NCBI GenBank assembly: GCA_019638775.1
Contig: JAHBTD010000002.1
Location: 930,001 to 994,000 of the forward strand
DNA from: Fimbriimonadaceae bacterium
GTDB lineage: Bacteria; Armatimonadota; Fimbriimonadia; Fimbriimonadales; Fimbriimonadaceae
DNA length: 64,000 nt
Direction: 5' to 3'
Of the stretch, positions 8,409-17,220 are shown piece by piece. Each line of letters begins with the position of its first letter. Positions within the stretch are counted from its first letter, which is position 1. The position numbers and the translations under genes are program-made. The notes beneath the pieces are model-generated. The model saw nothing but the letters and a program-made list of their open reading frames with translations, had not been told where the DNA came from and made no database searches.

Positions 8409-9713
8409 CTATCGTGCGGTGAACGTGGGATACAGATCGCCCAGCAGGTAGAAGCTGCCTGTGATGAGGAGGATGCCGTTATCCGGCGTGACCTCAAGGG
8501 CGCGACGTAGCGCCTCTGCGCTGTTAGGAATCGACTCAACGCACCGAAAGTGCGAACGAATCTTCTCCGCTAACTCTTCTGCTGGCACCCGTCGATAGAA
8601 TTCAACCTCGGTCACGACGGCACGATCCGTCATCCCCTCAAAAGCCCGATAGAATCGGTCGGGATCATGCCCTGCCAGCATAGCCGTGAGCAACACCACG
8701 GGCCTGCCTGGATATTGATTCCGAATCGCTTCGGCAATGGTGTGCGCCGACTCTCCGTTGTGTGCTCCGTCAAGGATGCACTCTTTCCCCTCGATGGCTC
8801 TTCGCTCAAACCTGCCCGGAAGGCGAGTCTGTTTCGCCCCCTCTCGAACTGCACAATCCGACACATGTGCCCCGGAAGCAACCATCGCTGCCGCAGCCAA
8901 AGCCATGTTATCCACCTGATAACTGCCCGGCAGCCCAGGAACGAGTCCCTCAATTAATCGACCAGGCATCGCCACCGAGTAATCCTGACCCGTCGGGAGA
9001 ACTGTGATCTCGCGTCCCAAGCGCCAAAGCTGGCTGTCCTGCTGTCGACAAACCTCAGCAATGGTAAGTTCAGCCTCCACCGGGAGCGTTCCGACAACGG
9101 TTGGTCTCCCAGGTTTCACGATTCCTGCCTTCTGAGCGGCGATTTCAGCGTGGGTAGAGCCCAGCAGGTCTGTGTGGTCCAGCCCGATCGAAACAATCAC
9201 GCTGCAAGCCGGATTCACAAGATTGGTCGAATCGAGCCGTCCCCCGATCCCAACCTCCAACGAAACCCAATCACAGTCCGCCTCCTTCCACGCGAGAAAC
9301 CCCATCGCGGTCTTAAACTCAAACTCGGACACGCCCCCAAACTCGGTCTCCTCAAATGTCTCTGCAATTGGGGCCAGCCGCTCAGCAAGGGAAGCAAACG
9401 CCTCCTCCGAGATCATCTGGCTGTCAACCTGAATTCGCTCGCGTATGTCGTAAACGTAAGGGCTGAAGTAGCCTCCGGTCTTGTGCCCAGATTGGACCAG
9501 CATGGACTGTATGAAAGCTGCGGTAGACCCCTTCCCATTTGTGCCGGTGACGTGGATAAAGCGCGGCCTTTCACCCAGCACCGCCTCTTCAAGACCCGCG
9601 CGTCGGACGAACTCTTCCATGCGGTCAAGCCCGCCCCGCCACTTCTTGTGCTTCAATGAGCTCAGATAGTCAGCCGCTTGGCGGTAGGTCATCGGTCGGG
9701 GCAAAGCGGACAT
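8409..9713 (-). CDS. folC: Folylpolyglutamate synthase / dihydrofolate synthase
   Basis: A 434-residue Mur-ligase-family enzyme that adds glutamate to (dihydro)pteroate or folate in an ATP-dependent reaction in the cytoplasm. The ATP-binding loop TGTNGKGST occupies residues 56-64. It is followed by GGYFSPYVYDIRERIQVD, the LEVGIGGRLDSTN block and the IGLDHTDLLG motif typical of FolC. The C-terminal domain carries DGAHN (where folates bind) and a final LITGSFYLLGD. Length is typical. The ATG at 9711-9713 starts the conserved region without an obvious ribosome-binding site. It is divergent from tRNA-Pro and appears to be transcribed alone. Confidence 0.95.
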   Translation of the reverse strand: MSALPRPMTYRQAADYLSSLKHKKWRGGLDRMEEFVRRAGLEEAVLGERPRFIHVTGTNGKGSTAAFIQSMLVQSGHKTGGYFSPYVYDIRERIQVDSQMISEEAFASLAERLAPIAETFEETEFGGVSEFEFKTAMGFLAWKEADCDWVSLEVGIGGRLDSTNLVNPACSVIVSIGLDHTDLLGSTHAEIAAQKAGIVKPGRPTVVGTLPVEAELTIAEVCRQQDSQLWRLGREITVLPTGQDYSVAMPGRLIEGLVPGLPGSYQVDNMALAAAAMVASGAHVSDCAVREGAKQTRLPGRFERRAIEGKECILDGAHNGESAHTIAEAIRNQYPGRPVVLLTAMLAGHDPDRFYRAFEGMTDRAVVTEVEFYRRVPAEELAEKIRSHFRCVESIPNSAEALRRALEVTPDNGILLITGSFYLLGDLYPTFTAR

Positions 9714-9771
9714 TAGGCACGGCGATGTTACTCCACAATGGGGGTATCGGGTACCTTAGGAGGGCTTCAGT

Positions 9772-9848
9772 CGGGGTGTGGCGCAGCTTGGTAGCGCGGC
9801 TGCTTTGGGAGCAGCAGGTCGCAGGTTCAAATCCTGTCGCCCCGACCA
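9772..9848 (+). tRNA. tRNA-Pro (anticodon TGG)
   Basis: A 77-nt cloverleaf with acceptor CGGGGTG / CGCCCCG, D arm GCGCAGCTTGGTAGCGC, anticodon stem CTGCT/AGCAG with loop TTTGGGA (anticodon TGG), T arm GCAGGTTCAAATCCTGT, discriminator A and an encoded CCA. Confidence 0.97.
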
Positions 9849-10086
9849 ATTCTTCAAAGCGTTTTCTAGTGGATGGCAAGTTGTCGGCCGGTCGCCAACA
9901 AACGCCCATCAAACCGCACTTCCAAATGACATCAAGATGATATCAAAACGATATCACTTTGCAATTATTTTCATGTCATTTGTTTGCAGGCAAAAAAACC
10001 TCACCCGCATTGGCTTTGATCCTCTTGCCACCCATTTGGGACACCATCCAATTTTGAGAATGCGATCCTCAATTGTGAGCAGTGAC

Positions 10087-10177
10087 GTGATCCGTGATCC
10101 GTGATCCGTGATCCGTAATCTGTGATCCTTGATTCGTAAATCCAAAATCCGAAATCCAAAATCGCAAATCCAAAATG
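10087..10177. repeat. Heptanucleotide tandem arrays (GTGATCC and AAATCCA units)
   Basis: Two adjoining imperfect arrays with a 7-nt step. About seven GTGATCC-like units (10087-10137) are followed by six AAATCCA-like units (10138-10177). They lie in the spacer between tRNA-Pro and the STN-domain gene. The rest of that spacer (9849-10086) holds nothing I can identify. Confidence 0.8.
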
Positions 10178-10200
10178 GCCCGGGTCGTTGCCCGGGCCAT
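10165..10200 (-). terminator. Terminator of the STN-domain gene
   Basis: Perfect 10-bp inverted repeat ATGGCCCGGG (10175-10184) / CCCGGGCCAT (10191-10200). On the minus strand it is followed by TTTTGGATTT, which is supplied by the neighbouring heptamer array. Confidence 0.7.
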
Positions 10201-10242
10201 GTTAGGGTTGATGAGGTTTTGTCTTGTCAGGAGTTGGACCTC

Positions 10243-11754
10243 TTATTTGCCGCCCTTGATCGTGAAAGTCTGACCGTCTTTCGAGAAGCTGAGCGTGTAC
10301 TTGCCATCGGGCAGCTTGCCTAACAGCTCACGCTGCTGAGGAGTGAGGTCTTCGGGTGTGAGGTGTCCTCGGCTCTTCATCAATTCCTTTTGCTTGGGCG
10401 TGAGGCTCTTGAGAAGCTTTTCGAACTCAATCGGGTCCTTGCCGTTCCAGGAGACCTTGGTGTCCTTCATCTTCTCCATTGCCTTTTTCATCTCTTCCGA
10501 TCCCATTTTTTCCTTCATGGTCTCGTGGAGTTTGAAGGCCTCGCCTCGGGCTTTCTCGGCCTGCTTTAGAGCCTTTTCCATTTCAAGCTTGTGCATGGGA
10601 TCGAGCTTGATGTCTTGAAGTTTCATGACCTCTTCCATGCGTTTCTTCATGACGTCGGAGTCCAACTTCATCTTGGTTTCGGCAAGTTTCTTGAAGGCCT
10701 CGCCTCGGGCTTTCTCAGCCTCTTGCATGGCTTTCTCGACCTCTTTCTTCTGATCGGGCGACATCTTGAAACCCTGACCATGCGGGAAGTCGAACTTCAT
10801 CTTATCCAGACCCTTCGTGTGCAGCTCCATCATTCGCTTGACATCGGCGCTGTCCATCTTCATTCGGAAAGCGTCGGAGTCGAACTTGAAGTTGCCGCGC
10901 TGCGACATGATCTGTCGTAGCTGAGCCTGAATCTCCGTGAGCTTCTTTTGCAGATTGGCGGATTGCTCCGGGCTCATCTTGGAATCTCTGTTCTTTGAGA
11001 TCTCCGAGATCGTCTTTTCAAGCTGCTCAAGGGCGCTCTTGAGTTGCTTTTGCAGGTCGGAATCTTGCATCCGATCACCGAGCAGTTTGTACTCGGGGAT
11101 GGGGGATGTGCTTAGGAAATCGAACTCGAAAGGCTTGGGCTCTTGGTGCGACCACGAGAAATCGGATCCTGCGATCTCGCGCAGCGCTGGCAGTCGGAAC
11201 ATGATCTCGCGGCCGTCGAATTTCGCATCAATCGGAGCCAGCATTTCAAACTTGCCTGAACCCAGCGCTTGCGGATCGACACGTACACTAAAACCGCTGG
11301 ATTCGACGCCTTGCTTCGTTGAGAAAATGAAGTGAGCGTCGCTGCTTTGGCCCATGTCACTTTCGGGCATGAAGGGCTGGAACACGGCACCGATGCCGTT
11401 ATTCGTTGGGGGCGTCGGCACGATAAAGCCCTGTACGGTATCGGGATAAAGCGTAAAGATGCTGTCGTTTTGCACCCATTTGCCGTTGGTTTGAGCGGCA
11501 ATCGCTTCCATCGCCTCGTCGATCGTAGCTCCACGCAGAGTGAGAGAGACCTTTCTGTCTTGATAGTATTGATCGGCACAGACAAAGCTATATTTGCCCA
11601 AGCTCATCCAAGCCAAAACGTCACCCAGCTTCTCATCCCTGAAGCTTCTTGTGATTCGTGAATCGTTGCAATCCGATTGAAATGCCTGCACGGTGCTTAT
11701 CGCCACACCGCAGACCACGGTTGCCATCGCAAGATATTGCCAGCTCTTCCTCAT
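10243..11754 (-). CDS. Exported STN-domain protein with a highly charged helical tail
   Basis: About 503 residues. A signal peptide (LAMATVVCGVAISTVQA) is followed by RSFRDEKLGDVLAWMSLGKYSFVCADQ and VSLTLRGATIDEAMEAIAAQTNGKWV. This is the pattern of the secretin/TonB short N-terminal (STN) domain found in secretins and TonB-dependent transducers. No secretin pore domain follows. The second half is Lys/Glu/Met-rich and probably coiled-coil, with an internal duplication (EKAMQEAEKARGEAFK and EKALKQAEKARGEAFK). It ends in a small beta segment, YTLSFSKDGQTFTIKG. The ATG at 11752-11754 has AAGGAG six nt upstream, which decides this start over one ten codons earlier. Likely a periplasmic scaffold or interaction protein; function unknown. 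Confidence 0.8.
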   Translation of the reverse strand: MRKSWQYLAMATVVCGVAISTVQAFQSDCNDSRITRSFRDEKLGDVLAWMSLGKYSFVCADQYYQDRKVSLTLRGATIDEAMEAIAAQTNGKWVQNDSIFTLYPDTVQGFIVPTPPTNNGIGAVFQPFMPESDMGQSSDAHFIFSTKQGVESSGFSVRVDPQALGSGKFEMLAPIDAKFDGREIMFRLPALREIAGSDFSWSHQEPKPFEFDFLSTSPIPEYKLLGDRMQDSDLQKQLKSALEQLEKTISEISKNRDSKMSPEQSANLQKKLTEIQAQLRQIMSQRGNFKFDSDAFRMKMDSADVKRMMELHTKGLDKMKFDFPHGQGFKMSPDQKKEVEKAMQEAEKARGEAFKKLAETKMKLDSDVMKKRMEEVMKLQDIKLDPMHKLEMEKALKQAEKARGEAFKLHETMKEKMGSEEMKKAMEKMKDTKVSWNGKDPIEFEKLLKSLTPKQKELMKSRGHLTPEDLTPQQRELLGKLPDGKYTLSFSKDGQTFTIKGGK

Positions 11755-11990
11755 TGCATTCTCCTTGGGACCTACTAACCTCAATACGGGAGTACTCCAT
11801 CTAAGCTAAGTTGAGTTCCCCCGCAACTTAGTTTGCGGCAATTTTGCCAAATGCCCTTATTGATTGGTCGAATGTGCCCGAAAGCCCCGGAACAATCGGC
11901 GTATCGGGCTTGTAACAATCGCGAACTATAGGGCTATTGTCTTGGCACAATTGGGGTGATCGGATTTCAGGCAAGGTCCGCGACGTGAGA

Positions 11991-12191
11991 CCCTCCACCG
12001 CAAGCGGTAGGAGGGATGTAGCTCTGCTCCCGGATTTCACGCAGAGGTCGCAAAGGGGCAGAGTGCGCAAAGTTAGACCCTCCACCGCAAGCGGTAGGAG
12101 GGATGTAGATCTGGCTCTACGGATTTCACGCATAGGTCGCAAAGGGGCAAAGTACGCAAAGTTGGACCCTCCACCGCAGGCGGTAGGAGGG
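11991..12191. repeat. Triple tandem hairpin repeat
   Basis: Three copies of a 25-nt palindrome, CCCTCCaCCGC-aa-GCGGtaGGAGGG, at 11991-12015, 12078-12102 and 12167-12191. They are 87-89 nt apart, and the sequence between them also recurs (GGATTTCACGC, GGTCGCAAAGGGGC). This fills most of the 620-nt spacer before the carboxylase gene. No coding potential is seen. Confidence 0.85.
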
Positions 12192-12198
12192 ATGAAGG

Positions 12199-12307
12199 GT
12201 ACAGGCAAGATGCCTGCACGACAACCGGGATTGCCTTCTTAGAATTTGAGGCCGATGTCCATCATTCGGCGATACGTCAACGCAGGAAAGCGCGAATAAA
12301 TTCGCGC
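12199..12307. repeat. Composite palindromic repeat, copy 1
   Basis: Module A, GTACAGGCA-aga-TGCCTGCAC (12199-12219), is followed about 70 nt later by module B, GCGCGAATAAATTCGCGC (12290-12307), and then ACTCCC. The same two modules at similar spacing recur at 14901-15014, before the M3 peptidase gene. Confidence 0.8.
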
Positions 12308-12375
12308 ACTCCCATAAGGTGGAGACAACCTCTCCCAAGCCTCAAAGCCACCCTGCCGAGTATCATCCATCAAGC

Positions 12376-14037
12376 ATGGAAATCCTCCCTTCGCAGGTGA
12401 ACTTCAACGACGACGAGCACAAGGGCAACCGAGCCGCGATGGACGCCATCATGGCGGAGTATCGGCAGAAGACGGCCCAAGCGATGATGGGCGGAGGCGA
12501 AGCCCTGATCGCCAAGCACAAAGCTCGCGGAAAGATGCTGGCGAGAGAGAGGATTGAGGCGCTTTCCGACCCCGGTGCGCCGTTCCTGGAGTTCAGCACG
12601 CTTGCTGCCTACGGCATGTACGACGGAGATGCGCCCTGCGCGGGTGTGGTGACGGGGATTGTGCGCGTGCACGGGCGGGAGTGCGTGGTCGTGGCGAACG
12701 ACGCCACCGTCAAAGGCGGCACCTACTTCCCTATCACGGTCAAAAAGCACCTGCGTGCGCAGGAGATCGCCCTAGAGAACTGCCTTCCCTGCATCTATCT
12801 GGTGGATTCGGGCGGGGCGTTTCTTCCCCTCCAATCGGAGGTCTTCCCCGATCGCGACCACTTTGGACGCATTTTTTACAACCAAGCGCAGATGTCGTCG
12901 CGGGGGATAGCCCAGATTGCCTCGGTGATGGGCTCTTGCACCGCTGGCGGGGCTTACGTGCCGGCGATGAGCGACGAGTCGATCATCGTAAAGAAGCAGG
13001 GCACGATCTTTTTGGGCGGGCCTCCTTTGGTAAAAGCCGCCACCGGCGAAGATGTGACGGCGGAAGAGCTTGGCGGCGCGGATGTGCACACGCGGATTTC
13101 CGGCGTGGTGGACCACCTTGCCGAGGACGACGGACATGCGCTGGAGATCGTGCGGAATATCGTGGAGAATCTTGGGGGCTTAAGTAAGTCCAATAGGACC
13201 AATAAGACATATACGTCCTATGCACCGGAAGACCCCGTACATAACGTAGACGACCTCTACTCCCTCATCCCCACCGACACCAAGCACCCCATGAACATGC
13301 GCGAAGTGCTGGCCCGCATCGTCGACGGCTCGCGCTTCCAAGAGTTCAAGGCGAACTACGGCACCACCCTAATCTGCGGGTTTGCCCGGTTCTATGGTCA
13401 GCTTGCGGGCGTCATCGCCAATGACGGCATCCTCTTTTCCGAGTCGTCTTTGAAGGGCACCCACTTCATCGAGCTATGCTGCCAGCGCGGCATTCCGCTG
13501 GTCTTTGTGCAGAACATCACGGGCTTCATGGTCGGCAAGAAATACGAGAACGAAGGCATTGCCAAGAACGGCGCGAAGCTGGTGACGGCGGTCTCGACTG
13601 CGAATGTGCCCAAGTTCACGGTGATCGTAGGCGGAAGCTACGGCGCGGGCAACTATGGCATGTGCGGGCGGGCATTCCAGCCTCGGCAGCTTTGGATGTG
13701 GCCCAATGCACGGATTTCGGTCATGGGCGGCGAGCAGGCGGCAAACGTTCTGCTGACTGTGAAACTCGATCAGCTTGCCGCCGCTTATCGCAAGGCGAAC
13801 CCTGGAGCCCCGGCTCCCGCGCCCGAATCTCTAATGTCTTTAGAGGAACAAGAAGCCTTTAAGGCTCCGACTTTGGAGAAGTACACCGATGAGTCGTCCT
13901 GCTACTACTCCACGGCGAGGCTTTGGGATGATGGGATTATCGATCCGGTGGATACTCGACGAGTGATCGGGCTTGGGATTGAAGCGGCGCAGAATGCTCC
14001 GGTGGAAGAGCCACGGTTCGGCGTGTTTAGAATGTAG
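12376..14037 (+). CDS. Acyl-CoA carboxylase carboxyltransferase (beta) subunit, methylcrotonyl-CoA carboxylase type
   Basis: A 553-residue carboxyltransferase that would move CO2 from biotin to an acyl-CoA. The N-terminus [17 protein letters not shown], the [23 protein letters not shown] block, [34 protein letters not shown] and [16 protein letters not shown] match methylcrotonyl-CoA carboxylase beta chains better than propionyl-CoA ones. I start at ATG 12376, where family members begin; an in-frame GTG at 12319 would add 19 residues. No biotin carboxylase/biotin carrier subunit is nearby. A short Ser/Asn/Thr/Lys-rich stretch at about 13184-13219 is encoded by a 9-nt array resembling an intergenic repeat. 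Confidence 0.9.
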   Translation: MEILPSQVNFNDDEHKGNRAAMDAIMAEYRQKTAQAMMGGGEALIAKHKARGKMLARERIEALSDPGAPFLEFSTLAAYGMYDGDAPCAGVVTGIVRVHGRECVVVANDATVKGGTYFPITVKKHLRAQEIALENCLPCIYLVDSGGAFLPLQSEVFPDRDHFGRIFYNQAQMSSRGIAQIASVMGSCTAGGAYVPAMSDESIIVKKQGTIFLGGPPLVKAATGEDVTAEELGGADVHTRISGVVDHLAEDDGHALEIVRNIVENLGGLSKSNRTNKTYTSYAPEDPVHNVDDLYSLIPTDTKHPMNMREVLARIVDGSRFQEFKANYGTTLICGFARFYGQLAGVIANDGILFSESSLKGTHFIELCCQRGIPLVFVQNITGFMVGKKYENEGIAKNGAKLVTAVSTANVPKFTVIVGGSYGAGNYGMCGRAFQPRQLWMWPNARISVMGGEQAANVLLTVKLDQLAAAYRKANPGAPAPAPESLMSLEEQEAFKAPTLEKYTDESSCYYSTARLWDDGIIDPVDTRRVIGLGIEAAQNAPVEEPRFGVFRM

Positions 14038-14056
14038 GCTGGCTCTCCAGGTCCGG

Positions 14057-14092
14057 GTTTGTTCTCGGCGAGCAAGCTCGCCGAGAACAAAC
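14057..14092. terminator. Long perfect inverted repeat after the carboxylase gene
   Basis: GTTTGTTCTCGGCGAG (14057-14072) and its exact complement CTCGCCGAGAACAAAC (14077-14092) flank a CAAG loop. It is 20 nt past the stop codon and can serve as a factor-assisted terminator. There is no clean T-run. Confidence 0.6.
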
Positions 14093-14094
14093 AT

Positions 14095-14155
14095 CCGACT
14101 CTCCTCCCCCTTGATGGGGGAGGTCCGTGAGCGAAGCGAACGGGGTGGGGGTGAT
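14095..14155. repeat. Dispersed CCTCCCCC...GGGGGAGG repeat with a GTGAGCGAAGCGAAC tail
   Basis: CTCCCCCTTGATGGGGGAG hairpin followed by GTCCGTGAGCGAAGCGAACGG and GGTGGGGGTG. A related copy (CCCTCCCTCGAAGGGAGGG, then GTGAGCGGAGCGAACC) lies at 58298-58345, next to the RAYT-like gene. A third hairpin of this style, CCCTCTCC...GGGAGAGGG, is at 14261-14293. Confidence 0.75.
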
Positions 14156-14303
14156 TGGATGGCAGGGGTCTGTTGGACCGGGGGACCGGCCATTAGATAC
14201 ATAGCTCTGCGACCCTCAGCAGAGACTTCTGCTCACCGCAAATCTGCGCTAATCGTCACCCTCTCCCCTGCCCCTCTCCCATCAAGGGAGAGGGAATTCC
14301 CGG

Positions 14304-14342
14304 AGTTCTCTGTCCGGGCGCGTTGCGCCCGGACAGAGAACT
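14304..14342. repeat. 18-bp perfect inverted repeat upstream of the DUF559 gene
   Basis: AGTTCTCTGTCCGGGCGC (14304-14321) and its exact complement (14325-14342) surround a GTT loop. Three copies of TGTGCGCCA follow within 60 nt. There is no T-run, so it is not an ordinary terminator. Confidence 0.75.
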
Positions 14343-14475
14343 GGATACTGATGTGCGCCAGTCTGAGGCGTGTGCGCCAAATCCTGTAACTAATCAAGCA
14401 GAGTTGTGCGCCAAACTGTGTAGTGCGTTAAAGCCTGCAGCAGGACTGTCAGGGGGAGACAACGAATGAACTTTA

Positions 14476-14838
14476 GTGCCAGAGAAGTCCAAGCAGCTCC
14501 GTGAATATGCCCGTCAAAACCGCGAGGGCATGACCGACGCTGAGCGTGCATTATGGAGAAATCTGCGCAGGAAGGAGATCGGATTTCGCTTTCGTAGGCA
14601 ACAACCGGTCGGCTACTACATCTTGGATTTCTACTGCGCGTCAGCCAGGGTTGCCATCGAGCTTGATGGTTCTGGACATAGCGATCTGAAGGAATATGAT
14701 GAAGAGCGAACTAAGTACTTGGAAGCTGAGAACATCTATGTGATGCGCTTCACCAACAACGACGTTCTTTCCGATGTCGAGTCCGTTGTCGCCAGAATTC
14801 TTGAGATATGTGAGTCTCGCCAAGGATTCCGCTATTGA
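14476..14838 (+). CDS. DUF559 family endonuclease-like protein
   Basis: A 120-residue protein of the DUF559 family, related to very-short-patch-repair-type PD-(D/E)xK nucleases. It has the characteristic run REYARQNREGMTDAERALWRNLR, then IGFRFRRQQPVGYYILDFYC and VAIELDGSGH. The Asp of LDFYC and the Glu-x-Asp of IELD are candidate metal ligands. The start is a GTG at 14476. It stands alone among long hairpins and dispersed repeats rather than in an operon. Such genes are widespread singletons with no settled role. DNA cleavage is inferred from the fold only. Confidence 0.88.
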   Translation: MPEKSKQLREYARQNREGMTDAERALWRNLRRKEIGFRFRRQQPVGYYILDFYCASARVAIELDGSGHSDLKEYDEERTKYLEAENIYVMRFTNNDVLSDVESVVARILEICESRQGFRY

Positions 14839-14900
14839 TTCTCCAGGGCGCTCACATTGTCCCTAACCTCAGACCTCGCGTGTCGATACCTTCATTTAGA

Positions 14901-15014
14901 GTGCAGGCAGGGATGCCTGCACCACAAACAGGATCAAGTCCATAAAGACATTGAGGACAGTGTCGATCCAGCGGCGATGAATCGCCCTGACTCAAAGCGC
15001 GAATAAATTCGCGC
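14901..15014. repeat. Composite palindromic repeat, copy 2
   Basis: Module A, GTGCAGGCA-ggga-TGCCTGCAC (14901-14922), then about 75 nt later module B, GCGCGAATAAATTCGCGC (14997-15014), followed by ACTCCC. Module B is identical to copy 1 at 12290-12307. It lies 57 nt before the start codon of the M3 peptidase. Confidence 0.82.
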
Positions 15015-15071
15015 ACTCCCAAATCCCTCGGAACCTTCCCGCTCGGATCGCACATACTTATAGGCACACCT

Positions 15072-17078
15072 ATGAAAGCCCGAATCCTTCTCCTCGTCCT
15101 TTCGGCGATCGTCGCGGCGGGGGCGTTCGCCCAGGAAGTCCCGGCGAACGTCGCCAAGTCACTCAAGGACGCCAGCGCGGCTGTCGCCAAGATCGTCGCC
15201 CTGCCTGCCGGACAGCGGACGTTTGAAAACACCGTCGCCGAGCTCGACCGCATCACCGCCAAGATGGACACCGAGACCAGCCTCACCGCGTTCATGCAGT
15301 TTGTGAGCACCGACGCCAAGGAGCGCGAGAACTCCCGCGCCGCCGACGAGGCCATCCAGAACTGGTACATCGATCTTGGCAAGAACGAGGCGCTGTACAA
15401 GGTTCTCAAGTCGGTTGCCGACAAGAAGCCCAAGCTCGACCCCGTGCAGCAGCGACTGATGGATTTCACGCTGCGCGACTATCGACGCTCCGGCATGGAC
15501 CTCTCCAAAGAGAAGCGCGACCGGCTGAAAGAGATTGAGATCGAGCTGACCAAGCTGAGCATCGAATTCGACACCAATATCGCCGAAGATGCCACCCGCC
15601 TTCCCCTCACCTCGGCAGAGCTGAAGGGCGTTCCGCCGGAAGCCTTGGCGGGCAAGCCGAAGAACGGCGACGTTTATCTGCTGGGCATGGACGGCCCCAC
15701 CTACGGCGCGATCATGGACTATTGCGAAGTAGAGGCCACACGCCAAAAGACGCAGTGGCTCTATCGCCGCCGCGCGGTCAAGAACGTGCAGGTTCTGGAG
15801 AAGCTGCTGAAGCTTCGATGGGAGCAGGCCACGCTGCTGGGCTACAAGAACACGGTCGATTACGAAGTCGAAGTCCGCATGGCGAAGAACTCGGAGACGA
15901 TCAAGAAGTTTTACGACGATCTGCTTCCGGTGGTCCGCAAGAAGGCTCTTGCCGACTTTGCCGAGTTTGAGGCCGCCAAGAAGGAGTTCACCAAGGACTC
16001 GGATGCCAAGTTCATGCCGTGGGACTACTCGTTCACCAAGAACTATCTGATGCGCACCAAGTATGCGGTGGACAGCCAGAAAGTGAGCGAATACTTCCCG
16101 ATGGAGCGCGTGATGGAGGGCCTGTTCGGCATCATCCAGAGCCTCTACGGCGTGGAGATGCGGGATGTGACCAGCAAGGCCAAGGAGCTGGGTCTGCCGA
16201 TCTGGCACGAGGACGTGAAGCTGTACGAGTTCTACGACAAGGCTTCCGGCAAGCTGCTGGGACGGCTCTACACCGACCTCTACCCCCGCGACAACAAGTA
16301 CAACCATGCGGCGTGCTGGGGTCTGCAGGCCCGTCGGGTGCTGGCGGATGGCACGGTCGTTCCCCCGCTTGCGGCTTTGGTCTGCAACTTCACCAAGGGC
16401 ACAGCCGAGAAGCCTTCCCTGCTTCCACACGACGAAGTGGAGACTTTCTTCCACGAGTTCGGACACGGTTTGCACAACCTGTTCACCACCGCCAACTATG
16501 CTCGGTTTGCGGGCACGGCGGTCGCGCGAGATTTCGTTGAAGCGCCCTCGCAGATGTTTGAGAACTGGGTGTGGCGTCCCGAGGCGTTGAAGACCTTTGC
16601 CAAGCATTACAAGACCGACGAGGTCATTCCAGATAGCCTGATCGCCAGCATGAAGGCCGCGCGAACGCTCGGCAGCGGCATCGAGACCGAAGGCCAGCTC
16701 TTCCTCGGCAACATGGACTATGCGTTCCACACCGCTCCCGGTGGGAACGTGGACACGACCAAGGTCGCAGGCGAAGTTTATGAGAAGTTCACGCTCTACA
16801 AGAACGTGCCAGGGACGTTCTTCCAGGCTGCATTCGGACACCTGACCGGATATCAGGGCGCGTACTACGGCTATATGTGGTCGCTGGTCTATGCGCAGGA
16901 TATGTTCCAGCGGTTTGACGAGCTGGGCGTCCTGGACCCGAAGGCGGGGGCCTACTACCGCGACAAGGTTTTGGCGCGGGGCGGCACGATGGACGAGATG
17001 GAGATGCTGCGGGATTATCTGGGCCGTGATCCGAAGATGGATGCGTTCTTGAAGCATCTTGGGCTCGGAGGGGGATAG
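15072..17078 (+). CDS. Exported M3-family zinc metallopeptidase (thimet/oligopeptidase F type)
   Basis: A 668-residue zinc endopeptidase for oligopeptides. A signal peptide (ILLLVLSAIVAAGAFAQ) sends it out of the cytoplasm, whereas many M3 enzymes are cytosolic. The zinc site is HEFGH at 461-465, and the third ligand is probably Glu490 in DFVEAPSQMFENW, the conserved M3 arrangement. The long helical N-terminal half is typical of the family. The C-terminus has GHLTGYQGAYYGYMWSLVYAQDMF, the substrate-binding Gly/Tyr-rich block. It seems monocistronic, with a composite palindrome directly upstream. Confidence 0.93.
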   Translation: MKARILLLVLSAIVAAGAFAQEVPANVAKSLKDASAAVAKIVALPAGQRTFENTVAELDRITAKMDTETSLTAFMQFVSTDAKERENSRAADEAIQNWYIDLGKNEALYKVLKSVADKKPKLDPVQQRLMDFTLRDYRRSGMDLSKEKRDRLKEIEIELTKLSIEFDTNIAEDATRLPLTSAELKGVPPEALAGKPKNGDVYLLGMDGPTYGAIMDYCEVEATRQKTQWLYRRRAVKNVQVLEKLLKLRWEQATLLGYKNTVDYEVEVRMAKNSETIKKFYDDLLPVVRKKALADFAEFEAAKKEFTKDSDAKFMPWDYSFTKNYLMRTKYAVDSQKVSEYFPMERVMEGLFGIIQSLYGVEMRDVTSKAKELGLPIWHEDVKLYEFYDKASGKLLGRLYTDLYPRDNKYNHAACWGLQARRVLADGTVVPPLAALVCNFTKGTAEKPSLLPHDEVETFFHEFGHGLHNLFTTANYARFAGTAVARDFVEAPSQMFENWVWRPEALKTFAKHYKTDEVIPDSLIASMKAARTLGSGIETEGQLFLGNMDYAFHTAPGGNVDTTKVAGEVYEKFTLYKNVPGTFFQAAFGHLTGYQGAYYGYMWSLVYAQDMFQRFDELGVLDPKAGAYYRDKVLARGGTMDEMEMLRDYLGRDPKMDAFLKHLGLGGG

Positions 17079-17083
17079 GTTCG

Positions 17084-17170
17084 GGGCGTTGGCGGTTGGG
17101 TGTTGGGGTTAGGCGGTTGACCTTGCCGCTTATCCCTTACGCCTTACCTCCTTACGATCCTTACCCTTCC
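17084..17170. repeat. Heptanucleotide arrays (GGCGGTT and CTTACGC units)
   Basis: Two imperfect 7-nt arrays follow the M3 peptidase stop codon: GGCGTT/GGCGGTT/GGGTGTT units, then CTTATCC/CTTACGC/CTTACCT units. Together they occupy the spacer to the next gene. Confidence 0.65.
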
Positions 17171-17220
17171 GGTGAGATTTCAGAGACGCAAGACGTTGAA
17201 GTTTGCGGGACTCGCTTGAT

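Noticed and set aside
15159-17057. A 632-codon open frame on the minus strand opposite the M3 peptidase
   Set aside because: It mirrors the codon bias of the real gene; the plus strand encodes a complete, recognisable metallopeptidase.
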